64,000 bases of DNA, from contig CAWHBK010000001.1 in assembly GCA_963827605.1 (NCBI GenBank), forward strand, positions 2,046,001-2,110,000, written 5' to 3'. Under the pieces are notes generated by a model. That model ran no database searches. It was given only the letters and a program-made list of their open reading frames with translations, and had not been told where the DNA came from. Positions 1 through 8,955 of this stretch are shown one piece after another. The DNA comes from DSYU01 sp963827605. Its GTDB lineage: Bacteria; Chloroflexota; Anaerolineae; Anaerolineales; Anaerolineaceae. Each line of letters opens with the position of its first letter. Position 1 is the stretch's first letter. The position numbers and the translations under genes were made by a program.

Positions 1-568
1 TCCAAACCCAATTCCTGGTACGATGCGTTCAGCCTGGTTCAATGGAATAGCTGGCAGCGGCTATATCATCCGCTTGCGCGCGGTTGACCGGGAAGGGAAT
101 ATCGAGCCTTGGGTCGAACTGGATGAAACCACCACGACCCTGCGAGCTACCTGCGCGCCGGATCCAAACGAAATCTCTGGGCAGACGCGTTCGAATGCCA
201 TATCCCTGCCGCGCAGTGATTTCAGTTCCTCGTATAATTTCTGCTCGCCGGCGTCGCCGGCTTCCAATGATTCGGACTGGCTGGCGATCGATGCTGCTGC
301 CAATGAGACGCTGTTGTTGATGATCGTTTCCAATGGTGGGGGATCTGCATTTACCCTGAACCTATATAACGGTGCAAGCAGCCAGCCGGTTACCTGGAAA
401 TCGGCGGATTATGAGAACTCCATTGCCGCGAAGTGGGTGGCGCCTGTGAATGGCAGATACTATCTGGAGATCAAACCACTGCACCCGGAAATGATGGGCA
501 CGGACATGCGTTATCAGGTGGGGTATGGACCAGGCAGCTGGCTGCACTTGCCGGTAGTTGGTCGCTAG
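1..568 (+). CDS. Secreted protein, C-terminal part (5' end outside window)
   Basis: The frame is open from the window edge, so the N-terminus is missing. The first visible residues (GYIIRLRAVDREGNIEPW) resemble the last strand of a fibronectin type III-like domain. Residues of about 60-170 (NDSDWLAIDA, then GRYYLEIKP) resemble a PPC (pre-peptidase C-terminal) beta-sandwich domain, which is usual on exported enzymes. The protein ends WLHLPVVGR, like the tail of the cysteine protease at 12270. No catalytic domain is visible, so the enzyme type cannot be named. Confidence 0.6.
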   Translation, partial: PNPIPGTMRSAWFNGIAGSGYIIRLRAVDREGNIEPWVELDETTTTLRATCAPDPNEISGQTRSNAISLPRSDFSSSYNFCSPASPASNDSDWLAIDAAANETLLLMIVSNGGGSAFTLNLYNGASSQPVTWKSADYENSIAAKWVAPVNGRYYLEIKPLHPEMMGTDMRYQVGYGPGSWLHLPVVGR

Positions 569-591
569 CGCAGGTTGTTTACGAATGATGA

Positions 592-636
592 ACCAGCCGC
601 GTGCGGAAACGAGTCCCGCACGCGGCTGGTCATTTT
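592..636. terminator. Bidirectional terminator between convergent genes
   Basis: A perfect 15-bp inverted repeat (592-606 with 616-630, 9-nt loop) starts 24 bp after the stop of the upstream plus gene. It is followed by CATTTTCC and lies before the minus-strand stop at 649. It can serve both genes. Confidence 0.8.
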
Positions 637-648
637 CCCTGACCGGCT

Positions 649-3474
649 TTAACGCTGGTTGACGGGCCGTTTGGTGTCTGGGGCGCGGGTTTCGTTCAGG
701 CCAATGTCATTTTTGTCATCAATCGACACTCGCGAAGAATAGAGCTCATCGTACAGGAGCTGCAGGCTGCGGATCACCTGTTCGTAGGATAAAGCGCCGC
801 GCATATACTGCTGCTTAATGTAAGCCACTTTCGAATCTGTCTGGCTCATCAGCTGCTGTACGCCTTCGCGCATAACCAGGTTGCCCGGGTTAGCTTGCGC
901 GTGCGCCTGCCAGCGCTGTTTGATCTCGCTGATCTGCTCTTCCAGGTCCTGGACGCGTTCTTCGTCCTGTGCCGCTCGATCCAGCACCTGATGCGCATGC
1001 TCCGCGGCGTTCTGGTACTGGTGCGCCAGGTGGCCTAGCTCGAGGATGACTGCATCCACGCGCTTGGGCTGTTTCTTTAATGCATCACGCTTTGCGTCGA
1101 TCGTTTGGAGCATTTGGGTTTCGGTCAGAGGCACCTGGTTGCTGGGAGGCCACGCGCGCCTTTCTGGGACGCGCCGGGTCACTTCCGCCAACTCTTCCTG
1201 GGCCGCGTTGCGCGCCTTAACGGTTTCCTCCTGGGCCTGCAGGAGCGAATCGATGCGCTCGTTCAACGCCTGTGAAACAGCATTCAAAGTTAACCATAGA
1301 TCGTTTTTTCGCTTGATCTCGGCAGTAATGTCTAAATCGCTTTGCATGGAAGGACGCTGCAGCATGGCGCCGCGTTCGGCGACCTTTGCGGCCATTCCAC
1401 GCAGGCCGCCCGTCTGCCCGTGCGCGCCGTCCGCCCGGGCTCCCCCGCGGTTTCCGTAGATCGCAGACACATATTCATCCCGAGCGAGGAGATCGCGGGT
1501 ATCCGCTACAGTGGCATCATCCAGCGTGGCAATCGCATCCAACTGGCTCACCAGCCCATTCATCTGGCTGCCCAGTTCGACAATCGCTGTGTTCAGACGG
1601 GCCAACCAGTTGTTCAGCTCCCGGTTTACTTTTTCGGTCTGCGCGTTGATTTTTTGCGCCTTTTTGTCAATTTCGCCTTGCGCGCGCGCATTTAATTCAT
1701 TACCCAACTGGCGGATCTCTTCGCTGAGCCGGTCGATCAATTCGTTGGCAGTTTCGAACAATAGATCGTTATTTTCCGCCAGGAGCGCCACTCGTTCTAG
1801 TGCGGCAAAAGATCCGGTAAGCTTTTCTTTACTTTCTTTTTCCAGCGCATGCACCTTTGCCAGCCGTTTTTCAACGCTTTCGATGCGCGGGCGCAGCTGC
1901 TTATGCTGGTCGGCAAGCTTTCGGGTATCCCGCAGGCGCACACTTAACTCCGATTCGCGCAAGAGGGCACTGTGGTCTGCCGGAACCAATTCCTCGTGGA
2001 ACTTGATCAAATCTTCCAGCTCAACCGGCAGGGTTTGGATGGAATCCTGCTTGGGCCAGTTCCGCGTGTCATACACGCCGGCCTGATTGAGCATCTCGCG
2101 TGCTTTGCGCAGTCTGGCTGCGCCATCCTGGAATTCCGCGCTTTCTAGAAGGGCAACCAATGCGCGGTACTGCTCCGCGATTTTTGGGAATGCGCCGGTG
2201 TGGGTTTTTAGGCCGGCGCGGATCTGGTCTAATTCATTCAAATGTTTGGATATTTGTTCGGGCGGGCGCGGCTGCAGCGCTGGGCCAATCGACTGCAGGC
2301 GTTTGCGCAGGTCGCTCAATAGTCCACTGCTCTCATCCCAGGCTAGCGGGAATACGTTGTTGTGCTCATGCTCGGCCATTTGAGCGGTTAATTTATCCAG
2401 GTTCGCTTGAAGCTCGCCTAACGACTGGGTAAGCGCCGTAACCTGCTGGCTGGCGCGGCTGAACTGGTGTTCGGTATCCTGGATCACCCGCTTGAGCTGG
2501 CTGATCTCCCGCGACAGGGGTTTTAAATCCTCAACCTCGGGCTGAACCAGGCGCAGGTTGAGTTCCGCGGCCAGCTGCGCGATCTGGTCGAGACGCTCTT
2601 GAATTGCGGCGATCATCAGCCCTTCGGGTGGTTTGTCCATCGCCTGGCGCAGGCTTGCACCGGCTACCTTGAGCTCGTTATACTCCCCGGCAGCCTTATC
2701 ATACGTAGCATTCCATTCGTGAACCTGTGGAAGATATCGGTCAATGGCAGGACGGATGCGGTTGAGCACTTCAAAAGCTCGGATCGTAGGGAGCAGGTTG
2801 TTAGCGGCAAGCAGCGCTTCCCGGTCCGTCTCAAAGAAGTTTTTCGGGATTTCATCTAAACCGCGCTCAAGATGGGGGATTTGGGTGACGATTGTATTCA
2901 GAGCCGCCCCGCGCGCGCCCTTCAACTGCAGGGCTTGCGTGGCCTTGAATAACTCGGCGGCATCTTTATCCGCCTGAAGACACTGCCTTGCCAGGTCTAA
3001 GGGCAGCTCGTAGATGCTCTGCATATGCTCTTCGGCGGTGGTCAGTTGGCTGGCGATGGCCTTGCTTTCACTGAGCAGTCCAGTAGAACGGCGCCAGCGC
3101 CGGAACCAGTGCACCGGCGCGTTAATTTTGTCCAGGAGAAAGTTATCTCCGGGCTGGCGGATTTCTTCCTCAAAGGCCTGGCAGGTGCCGAGAAAGCTCT
3201 GCACTCGCGTATGCAGCCCTGAGGCTTCTGTTTGCAGCTCATCCAACTGGGTTGAATAAGGCTCTTTATCGATTTTCACGTAAGAGCGTAAGAATGTAGC
3301 GACCTGGTTTATGCGGTTATCAAAGCCCTGGATTTGCTCGCCAATTTGGTTTACCGTAGCGCGGGTATTTTTGCGCCACAGCACAACCAGTCCATACGCA
3401 GCCAGGACGAGTATGGCCGGGGTAGCCACAACCAACAAAACGAGTTCAAGCGCAGACGACCCACCTGTTTCCAT
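649..3474 (-). CDS. Membrane-anchored giant coiled-coil protein, function unknown
   Basis: The protein has 941 residues. Residues about 10-32 (ALELVLLVVATPAILVLAAY) form a single N-terminal membrane segment followed by basic WRKN. Nearly everything after it is Glu/Gln/Leu/Ala-rich heptad sequence typical of long coiled coils. One membrane helix followed by spectrin-like coils recalls EzrA of Firmicutes, but it is much longer and no EzrA signature was recognised. It probably acts as a cytoplasmic scaffold at the membrane. It is monocistronic, with a hairpin terminator just downstream. Coding status is firm; the role is not known. Confidence 0.75.
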   Translation of the reverse strand: METGGSSALELVLLVVATPAILVLAAYGLVVLWRKNTRATVNQIGEQIQGFDNRINQVATFLRSYVKIDKEPYSTQLDELQTEASGLHTRVQSFLGTCQAFEEEIRQPGDNFLLDKINAPVHWFRRWRRSTGLLSESKAIASQLTTAEEHMQSIYELPLDLARQCLQADKDAAELFKATQALQLKGARGAALNTIVTQIPHLERGLDEIPKNFFETDREALLAANNLLPTIRAFEVLNRIRPAIDRYLPQVHEWNATYDKAAGEYNELKVAGASLRQAMDKPPEGLMIAAIQERLDQIAQLAAELNLRLVQPEVEDLKPLSREISQLKRVIQDTEHQFSRASQQVTALTQSLGELQANLDKLTAQMAEHEHNNVFPLAWDESSGLLSDLRKRLQSIGPALQPRPPEQISKHLNELDQIRAGLKTHTGAFPKIAEQYRALVALLESAEFQDGAARLRKAREMLNQAGVYDTRNWPKQDSIQTLPVELEDLIKFHEELVPADHSALLRESELSVRLRDTRKLADQHKQLRPRIESVEKRLAKVHALEKESKEKLTGSFAALERVALLAENNDLLFETANELIDRLSEEIRQLGNELNARAQGEIDKKAQKINAQTEKVNRELNNWLARLNTAIVELGSQMNGLVSQLDAIATLDDATVADTRDLLARDEYVSAIYGNRGGARADGAHGQTGGLRGMAAKVAERGAMLQRPSMQSDLDITAEIKRKNDLWLTLNAVSQALNERIDSLLQAQEETVKARNAAQEELAEVTRRVPERRAWPPSNQVPLTETQMLQTIDAKRDALKKQPKRVDAVILELGHLAHQYQNAAEHAHQVLDRAAQDEERVQDLEEQISEIKQRWQAHAQANPGNLVMREGVQQLMSQTDSKVAYIKQQYMRGALSYEQVIRSLQLLYDELYSSRVSIDDKNDIGLNETRAPDTKRPVNQR

Positions 3475-3542
3475 AAGACCGTTCCAATCTAGTTGTTATT
3501 ATTATACAGGAAACGGGATGTTTCTAGAACAAATTATCGATT

Positions 3543-4106
3543 TCATTTTGGATCTGCCTGCTTTTCAAGCTGATCCAGCCAGTTGGCAGTCTCCTGACGG
3601 CTGCGCAGACGGATCATCTGTAGATGAGCGCCTTCTGGCCGGGTATTGTACTGCGCGTACAACCGGCGATGGCGCCGGTAGGTTTGCACTGCCCATAGGA
3701 AAAGTGAGTCTTTGCTGAATAACGCTCCGCGCCAGGTCTCGCGGTTTCCATTCCACAGTTCCTGTTGGGTGATGATGCGCTTCCAGGTGCGTTGGGTAAG
3801 CTGCAAGAGGATGACTGGCAGCGAATAATCCAACCAGACCAGTGTCGTGGCTCGTGACCAGAGAATATCGCGGACTTTGCTGTAATTGCCATCCGTAACC
3901 CATGCCGGGCCGGACAGTGCCTGAGCAACTGCCTGGCGGAAAGCTTCTCGCTCCATCGGCACCCAATTGGGCTGCCAGTGCAGCGCGTCCAGCTCAACGT
4001 GCGGGATGGCGAGGATGCGCGCCAGGAGCAGGGCTGTGGTGGTTTTGCCGCTGCCTGTGGTGCCGATGACAACGATGCGCGGGCCGGGAATACGATTTTC
4101 ATCCAT
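3543..4106 (-). CDS. FlaR/adenylate kinase-like P-loop protein
   Basis: The protein has 187 residues. A Walker A motif GTTGSGKTT at residues 15-23 is followed by HVELDALHWQPNW and VTDGNYSKVRDILW. These are hallmarks of the FlaR / 'DNA topology modulation' family, small kinase-like NTPases of unclear substrate. It follows the MFS gene after only 3 bp, so the two are cotranscribed and perhaps translationally coupled. The physiological substrate cannot be read from the sequence. Confidence 0.7.
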   Translation of the reverse strand: MDENRIPGPRIVVIGTTGSGKTTTALLLARILAIPHVELDALHWQPNWVPMEREAFRQAVAQALSGPAWVTDGNYSKVRDILWSRATTLVWLDYSLPVILLQLTQRTWKRIITQQELWNGNRETWRGALFSKDSLFLWAVQTYRRHRRLYAQYNTRPEGAHLQMIRLRSRQETANWLDQLEKQADPK

Positions 4107-4109
4107 AGG

Positions 4110-5537
4110 TTAATCAACGATACTGGCTGGTACAGGCTGGCTGGCTTGAGCGGCCAGATCATCCATATATTTCTTGTCTTCGATACGCAGAAGGTAGGGA
4201 TTAGCCAGCTGCCCAAAGCAGAAAATCGCTAACAGCCCCCCGGTAACGGCAACCACGATACCGGGATTGAAGATCCCCCCGGCGGCCCCGGCTAAGGCGG
4301 TTCCAATCGGGTAGGTGAACTGGGATATGACCCGCCGGACGGCAAATACGCGTCCTTGTAGTTCGCGAGGGGTCTGGCCTTGCCAGATGGTTTGGGAATG
4401 GGCATTCATAAATGGAACGATGCCGCTCCAGACAGCGGATGCTGCCGCGGCCAGGTAGAGGGTGTTGGAAAGGCCGAATATCACCTGCGTGATGGCAGCC
4501 AGAATGGTAAAAATAATCACCCCGTATACCCGCCGCGTTTTTAAACCGCCCCAGGTGCTGATGATCAGGCCACCGGCAATGCCGCCCAACCCGATGGCGG
4601 AGGATACCAGCGCCAGGGCTGTTTCGTAGGTAAAGCCGCTCGCAGTCCAATCGAGTGACAGGTTGAACTTTACCAGCATAGGGCGCAGCATGGACATAAA
4701 GGAGAAAAGCAAGTTGGCGACCGTGAAGGTGGCTAACAGCCACAGCATGGGCCGGCGGCGCAAAATGTACAACGCGCCTTCTTTGATATCCGCCATCATC
4801 GTCGCTCGGCTATTGGTCCCCAGTTCCAGGTCAGCCCGCTTTGGTGAGGGTACGGTCAGGAACATCAGCGTAATCGAGGCGGCGAAGAAGGTCATTGCGT
4901 CAACGCCAATCGCCAGCGGGGTACCTTCTGCAAGTTTGGCCAGGACCGAACCCAGCGCCCCAGTGATATTCCCCTGGCGTGCAAGTGCGGGTAAAGCGAT
5001 GAGTGTGGCAGCAATCGCCGGGGAAAGGACGCTGGAAAGCGACCAGCTGGTTTGCATCATTCCGTTTGCGCGGGAAAGCTGCTTTTCCGGGACCAGCATC
5101 GCGTAGGATGTATCAAAACAAGAGCCGTGGAAATCTGCGATGACCGTGGAAAGGGCCATAATAACCAGCAGAAGCCAGAGCTGGAGGATACCGGCAATCA
5201 TCAGGGCCACGATTGCCAGGCTGAGCAGGCCGTTGAGCGCGTCGCATACCACCATGGTTTTTTTACGGTCATGCCGGTCAGCCCAGGCTCCGGCAAAGGG
5301 TGTAACAAGAATATGGGTCACCCCCCAAACGATGCCGTTTGCCGAGAGTGCCATGGCCAGCTGGGCTTTCTGCTCCGGATGCGGATACAAGACCTCGGTC
5401 AGCCAGATGGTGATGCTGAAGAAAGTCAACGCATTGCCGATCACTGAGACTGTTTGGGAGATCCAGATGATCAGAAAGGTGCGGAAGCCGTTCTCGGGCG
5501 CCTGGTACGGTTGGCCTGGGTGGGCTGGCGTGCTCAT
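4110..5537 (-). CDS. MFS exporter (EntS/macrolide-efflux type)
   Basis: This 475-residue protein has about 12 hydrophobic segments. The loop between helices 2 and 3 reads PFAGAWADRHDRKKTM, the MFS G-x-x-x-D-R-x-x-R-[RK] signature. The overall pattern matches the MFS_3 family (enterobactin exporter EntS, macrolide efflux). It should export a small hydrophobic compound with proton antiport; the substrate is unknown. It is the middle gene of a minus-strand operon with the CrtC-like gene 42 bp upstream and the FlaR-like gene 3 bp downstream. Confidence 0.9.
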   Translation of the reverse strand: MSTPAHPGQPYQAPENGFRTFLIIWISQTVSVIGNALTFFSITIWLTEVLYPHPEQKAQLAMALSANGIVWGVTHILVTPFAGAWADRHDRKKTMVVCDALNGLLSLAIVALMIAGILQLWLLLVIMALSTVIADFHGSCFDTSYAMLVPEKQLSRANGMMQTSWSLSSVLSPAIAATLIALPALARQGNITGALGSVLAKLAEGTPLAIGVDAMTFFAASITLMFLTVPSPKRADLELGTNSRATMMADIKEGALYILRRRPMLWLLATFTVANLLFSFMSMLRPMLVKFNLSLDWTASGFTYETALALVSSAIGLGGIAGGLIISTWGGLKTRRVYGVIIFTILAAITQVIFGLSNTLYLAAAASAVWSGIVPFMNAHSQTIWQGQTPRELQGRVFAVRRVISQFTYPIGTALAGAAGGIFNPGIVVAVTGGLLAIFCFGQLANPYLLRIEDKKYMDDLAAQASQPVPASIVD

Positions 5538-5579
5538 TGGAAACCTTTGTGGAAAACAGCGCTGCGGATGCCGGGGTTT

Positions 5580-6656
5580 CTAGCGAAGCAGGATGAACTC
5601 ATAGAGCGCCTCGCCTTTAATGCGGGTATGGATGTTTTCGGCTCCGTTGCCGGAGGGAATACACAGGTCCAACTGGAGATCCAGATCGGCCTTGAAGCGG
5701 AAGTAGTACGGGTTCGCGACGATTTTTCCAATCAGGCGCTGCCAGGTGGGCAGCAAGTCCAACATACTAAATGAATCAATGATTGCAGGATCGCGCAGCT
5801 TTAGACTGACCTGGCAGGGACCTTTTTTCCATTCTATATTAAGCCCTTCCGGATAGCTGCGTCCCTCCGGGTGTGCGATAAATTCCAACTCTTCCAGATC
5901 CAGAATACCGCCCTCGCCAGCCAGGATCTGGTTGCCTTTGGCGAGCATAAACACGGGGATCTTTTGATGGTCATAGCGGGCTGTGGCGGTCATCTCGGCA
6001 AAGATCAGCGTGTAATCGCCCAGGTGAGCACGCCCCCAGTACCATTGCGAAAGAACCTCGTTCAGCCCAATGTTCCCCCAGTTATGGTCGTGGTAACAGG
6101 TGCCTTTTACCGGGTGGAGTTTACCATCATAAATAAGGTGGCCTTCGACGCGCCCGTACGGGATGGCCGGGAACCAGGCAAAGTAGCGCGTCATCGCCTC
6201 ATCGTAATAATTTTTCCCCGCTCCCGGGCGCCAGGCAGGTACCTGACTGGTAAACTTGAGCTGGGCCACAATGTCACCGGCCCGGGCATGCAGCTCATAT
6301 TCCCATAACTCTCCGCGCACCCATGATTCGTCCGCGCGCACGTAGCAGTGTTCTTTGGAAGCCGAGAAATTTTTAGGCGTAACCAGGCTGGTCTGATTGA
6401 GCTTTTGGCCGTCTGGGCGCGTAATGGTGATCGACACACCGGGCTTCAAACGCGAGCTTCGGTCGAGCATGGACTTGGTGAAGAAAACCACCACAGCGGT
6501 GGAGCCGTCCTCAAACTGTGCGTCGAAATACCACCATTCAAAATTTCCCGGTTTGGGCTGGACGCGCAGGCCGTCCTCCCAGATCTCGGGCGTTTCGCGC
6601 AGCTTTTCACGCTGCATCACTTCGGGTCCAGTGGGAATGATCACACGTTTTGGCAT
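5580..6656 (-). CDS. CrtC/AttH-type lipocalin-like protein
   Basis: The protein has 358 residues. Near residue 40 it carries FEWWYFDAQFEDG and later GTCYHDHNWGN. These two motifs mark the hydroxyneurosporene synthase (CrtC) / AttH / Svf1 family with tandem lipocalin-like folds. Known members hydrate carotenoids or bind lipids. No other carotenoid gene is nearby, so a carotenoid role is not supported and a general lipid- or metabolite-handling role is possible. No signal peptide is seen. First gene of the three-gene minus-strand operon. Confidence 0.75.
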   Translation of the reverse strand: MPKRVIIPTGPEVMQREKLRETPEIWEDGLRVQPKPGNFEWWYFDAQFEDGSTAVVVFFTKSMLDRSSRLKPGVSITITRPDGQKLNQTSLVTPKNFSASKEHCYVRADESWVRGELWEYELHARAGDIVAQLKFTSQVPAWRPGAGKNYYDEAMTRYFAWFPAIPYGRVEGHLIYDGKLHPVKGTCYHDHNWGNIGLNEVLSQWYWGRAHLGDYTLIFAEMTATARYDHQKIPVFMLAKGNQILAGEGGILDLEELEFIAHPEGRSYPEGLNIEWKKGPCQVSLKLRDPAIIDSFSMLDLLPTWQRLIGKIVANPYYFRFKADLDLQLDLCIPSGNGAENIHTRIKGEALYEFILLR

Positions 6657-6764
6657 CGGAGTCTCCAGTACATATTTTACCGGAGATCGAAGATTTGTAG
6701 GGTGACGGTTTTTGTGTTATCTTTGTGAACAGTGATCTGAGCGAAGTGATAAGGGAAGTGGGAT

Positions 6765-7637
6765 ATGGAAAAGGCAATTGCACAGGCAACAAAGATTGGG
6801 GAAGTACAGTTGTACGTTTCGGATCTTGGGCGGTCGATTGAATATTATCAGAATATACTGGGTTTCAAGCTGCTCGGACGGTCGGGAAATCAGGTCTTCA
6901 TGGGCGCGGGTGACCGGCGCCTGGTCGTTTTGAACGAGAGACCTGGGGCTAAACCGCGCCCGCAAAATGGCGCGGGCAGCCGGATCACCGGGCTGTATCA
7001 TTTTGCCGTACTGCTCCCAAACCGGGGTGCGCTGGCCCGGCTGCTGATGCACCTGGCGGAGGTTGAGACGGAAGTACAGGGCGCGGCAGACCATGGGGTC
7101 AGTGAGGCGTTGTACCTGACCGACCCGGATGGAAACGGCATTGAGATGTACATCGACCGTCCCCGCCGCGACTGGCCGGCCGATGACCTGGGCAAGCTGC
7201 AGATGGGCACCGAGGAATTGGATGTAGACGACCTGGTGATGGAGCTAAAGAACGGCGTTCCAGACTGGACCGGGCTGCCTGATAAAACCGTGATCGGGCA
7301 TGTGCACCTGCACGTGGCCAACCTGGCGGAGGCTGAACAGTTCTACACGCGCGTGTTGGGTTTCCAGATGATGCAGCGCTACGGCTCGGGGGCTATCTTC
7401 GTCTCAGCCGGTGGCTATCATCACCATATTGGGTTAAATACCTGGGCCGGAATTGGCGCCCCACCCCCGCCTGAGGATGTGGCTGGCCTGCGCTGGTTCG
7501 AAGTGTTGCTGCCTGAGGAAGCGGAGTTGGAGGCAGTGCGAGAGCGTTTGCAAACTGCCGGGGTTTCCTTTGAGACGCACGATGGAGGCATTCTGGTCAG
7601 AGATCCCTCCCAGAACACGATCCTCCTGCGGGTGTGA
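6765..7637 (+). CDS. catE: Catechol-2,3-dioxygenase-like protein, two VOC domains
   Basis: The protein has 290 residues. Two vicinal-oxygen-chelate repeats are visible: EVQLYVSDLGRSIEYY at about 12 and GHVHLHVANLAEAEQFY at about 170. Candidate metal ligands include HVHLH and the HHHIGLN of the second domain. Length and domain order match CatE (YfiE) of Bacillus, an extradiol dioxygenase. A shine-dalgarno-like AAGGGAAGTGGG precedes the ATG. The substrate is not determined by sequence, and the next gene is convergent. Confidence 0.8.
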   Translation: MEKAIAQATKIGEVQLYVSDLGRSIEYYQNILGFKLLGRSGNQVFMGAGDRRLVVLNERPGAKPRPQNGAGSRITGLYHFAVLLPNRGALARLLMHLAEVETEVQGAADHGVSEALYLTDPDGNGIEMYIDRPRRDWPADDLGKLQMGTEELDVDDLVMELKNGVPDWTGLPDKTVIGHVHLHVANLAEAEQFYTRVLGFQMMQRYGSGAIFVSAGGYHHHIGLNTWAGIGAPPPPEDVAGLRWFEVLLPEEAELEAVRERLQTAGVSFETHDGGILVRDPSQNTILLRV

Positions 7638-7649
7638 TTTTTTCCCACC

Positions 7650-8948
7650 CTATAACAAATCCTGCACATCCTTCAGTTCCTCGTCTTCGGCGAGATCCAG
7701 ATCTACCTGCGGGAGAACTGCCTGCCCGCCCAGCGCCTGGCTGAGCATGGCGCCAAACATTTCCGGCTCGGTTTTGCGGATGGCGATCTGTGTAGCCCCG
7801 TGCCATTCGGCGCAGCGTTGGATGGCGCCGGCAATCGCCTGGACCGCATTTTCATCAATGCGCACGCCGGGTTCCAGGTAGAGCGCGCGGACTTCAAAAA
7901 TACCTTCCTTGCGGTGGGCCTTCGCGTCCAGGCGGCCAGCCAGCGCGCCTTCATACAGGATGGGCAGAAGGAAGTAACCGTAGCGCCGTTTTGCCTGAGG
8001 CACATAGCATTCCAGGGTGAAATCGAAATCAAACAGTACGCGGGCGCGTTCGCGGTCCCAGGTAAGCGGGTCGAAGGGCGAGAGCAGCGTGGTGTAAGTG
8101 GGGATAAGCTCACCTAACAGGGCGTACTCGAGCAGCGATGTATTCTCGGGGTGCACGTACCAGGGTTCAGGCCGGCCCTCAACGGACACCCGCTTTAGCT
8201 GCCCATTTTCCACCATGCGTTCCAGGCGAGCGGGCATGCCAGTTTTGGGCAGGCGGTAGTAGTCCGGGACCCAGCGCGCAGGCGCAGCGCCCAGCGCGCG
8301 CACGGCGCGTAAGGTCAGCTCGTCCTTGGCCTCTTCAAGCGATGGCGCCTGAGAATCATCCCAGCCCGCCAGAACCCGCTCACGCAAATTGTAGACGCGC
8401 TGGAATTTCTCTCGCCGGGCGATCATCAATGAGCCATTGGTGTGCAGGTATTCAAGGACGCGCTTTTCGACTTTCCAGTCCCACCAGGTGCCGCCTTTCT
8501 TGCCGTCGGTTCGCTCAAAGTCCGCGGAGCGCACCTCGCCGTTTTCGCGAATACGCTGCATCACCAGTTCGACCGTGGTCTGGTTCTTTTCCAGCCATTC
8601 GGGGGTGTAATAGTACATGTTAAATACTTCCATGCGCGAGACGTACAGCGGGTAGTCTTCGATGGGCAGGAAGCAGGCGGCGTGCGCCCAGTACTCGAAC
8701 AACTTGCCTTCTGCCAGCAGTTCCTCCAGCCAGCGCGGATCGTAGCTGCCCAGGCGGCTAAAGAGAACCAGGTAGGGGCTGCGGGCGACCACATGAATAG
8801 TATCGATCTGCAGCGCGCCCATGCGGCGGATGGCAGAGAGGATATCCGCCTTGGTTGCCGGGTTTTCGGGTGGGTGAAGCAGTCCCTGCACAGCCAGCAG
8901 CAGGCGGCGGACGGATTGAAGAGAGAGGGTTGGTTGTGTTTCGTTCAC
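7650..8948 (-). CDS. YcaQ/AlkX-type winged-helix DNA glycosylase
   Basis: The protein has 432 residues from the GTG at 8948. A longer frame to 9044 would overlap the upstream ABC gene and adds unrelated sequence. LQIDTIHVVARSPYLVLFSRLG contains the Q-hydrophobic-D motif of the YcaQ (AlkX) branch of HTH_42 glycosylases, which unhook interstrand crosslinks and remove alkylated bases. LFEYWAHAACFLP is the second family motif. The start lies 8 bp after the ABC exporter stop, suggesting one transcript. Confidence 0.8.
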   Translation of the reverse strand: MNETQPTLSLQSVRRLLLAVQGLLHPPENPATKADILSAIRRMGALQIDTIHVVARSPYLVLFSRLGSYDPRWLEELLAEGKLFEYWAHAACFLPIEDYPLYVSRMEVFNMYYYTPEWLEKNQTTVELVMQRIRENGEVRSADFERTDGKKGGTWWDWKVEKRVLEYLHTNGSLMIARREKFQRVYNLRERVLAGWDDSQAPSLEEAKDELTLRAVRALGAAPARWVPDYYRLPKTGMPARLERMVENGQLKRVSVEGRPEPWYVHPENTSLLEYALLGELIPTYTTLLSPFDPLTWDRERARVLFDFDFTLECYVPQAKRRYGYFLLPILYEGALAGRLDAKAHRKEGIFEVRALYLEPGVRIDENAVQAIAGAIQRCAEWHGATQIAIRKTEPEMFGAMLSQALGGQAVLPQVDLDLAEDEELKDVQDLL

Positions 8949-8955
8949 AGGTGAG

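Noticed and set aside
5580..6656. Carotenoid hydratase (true CrtC)
   Set aside because: Motifs place it in the broad CrtC/AttH family, but no carotenoid gene is nearby, so the specific enzyme name is not justified.
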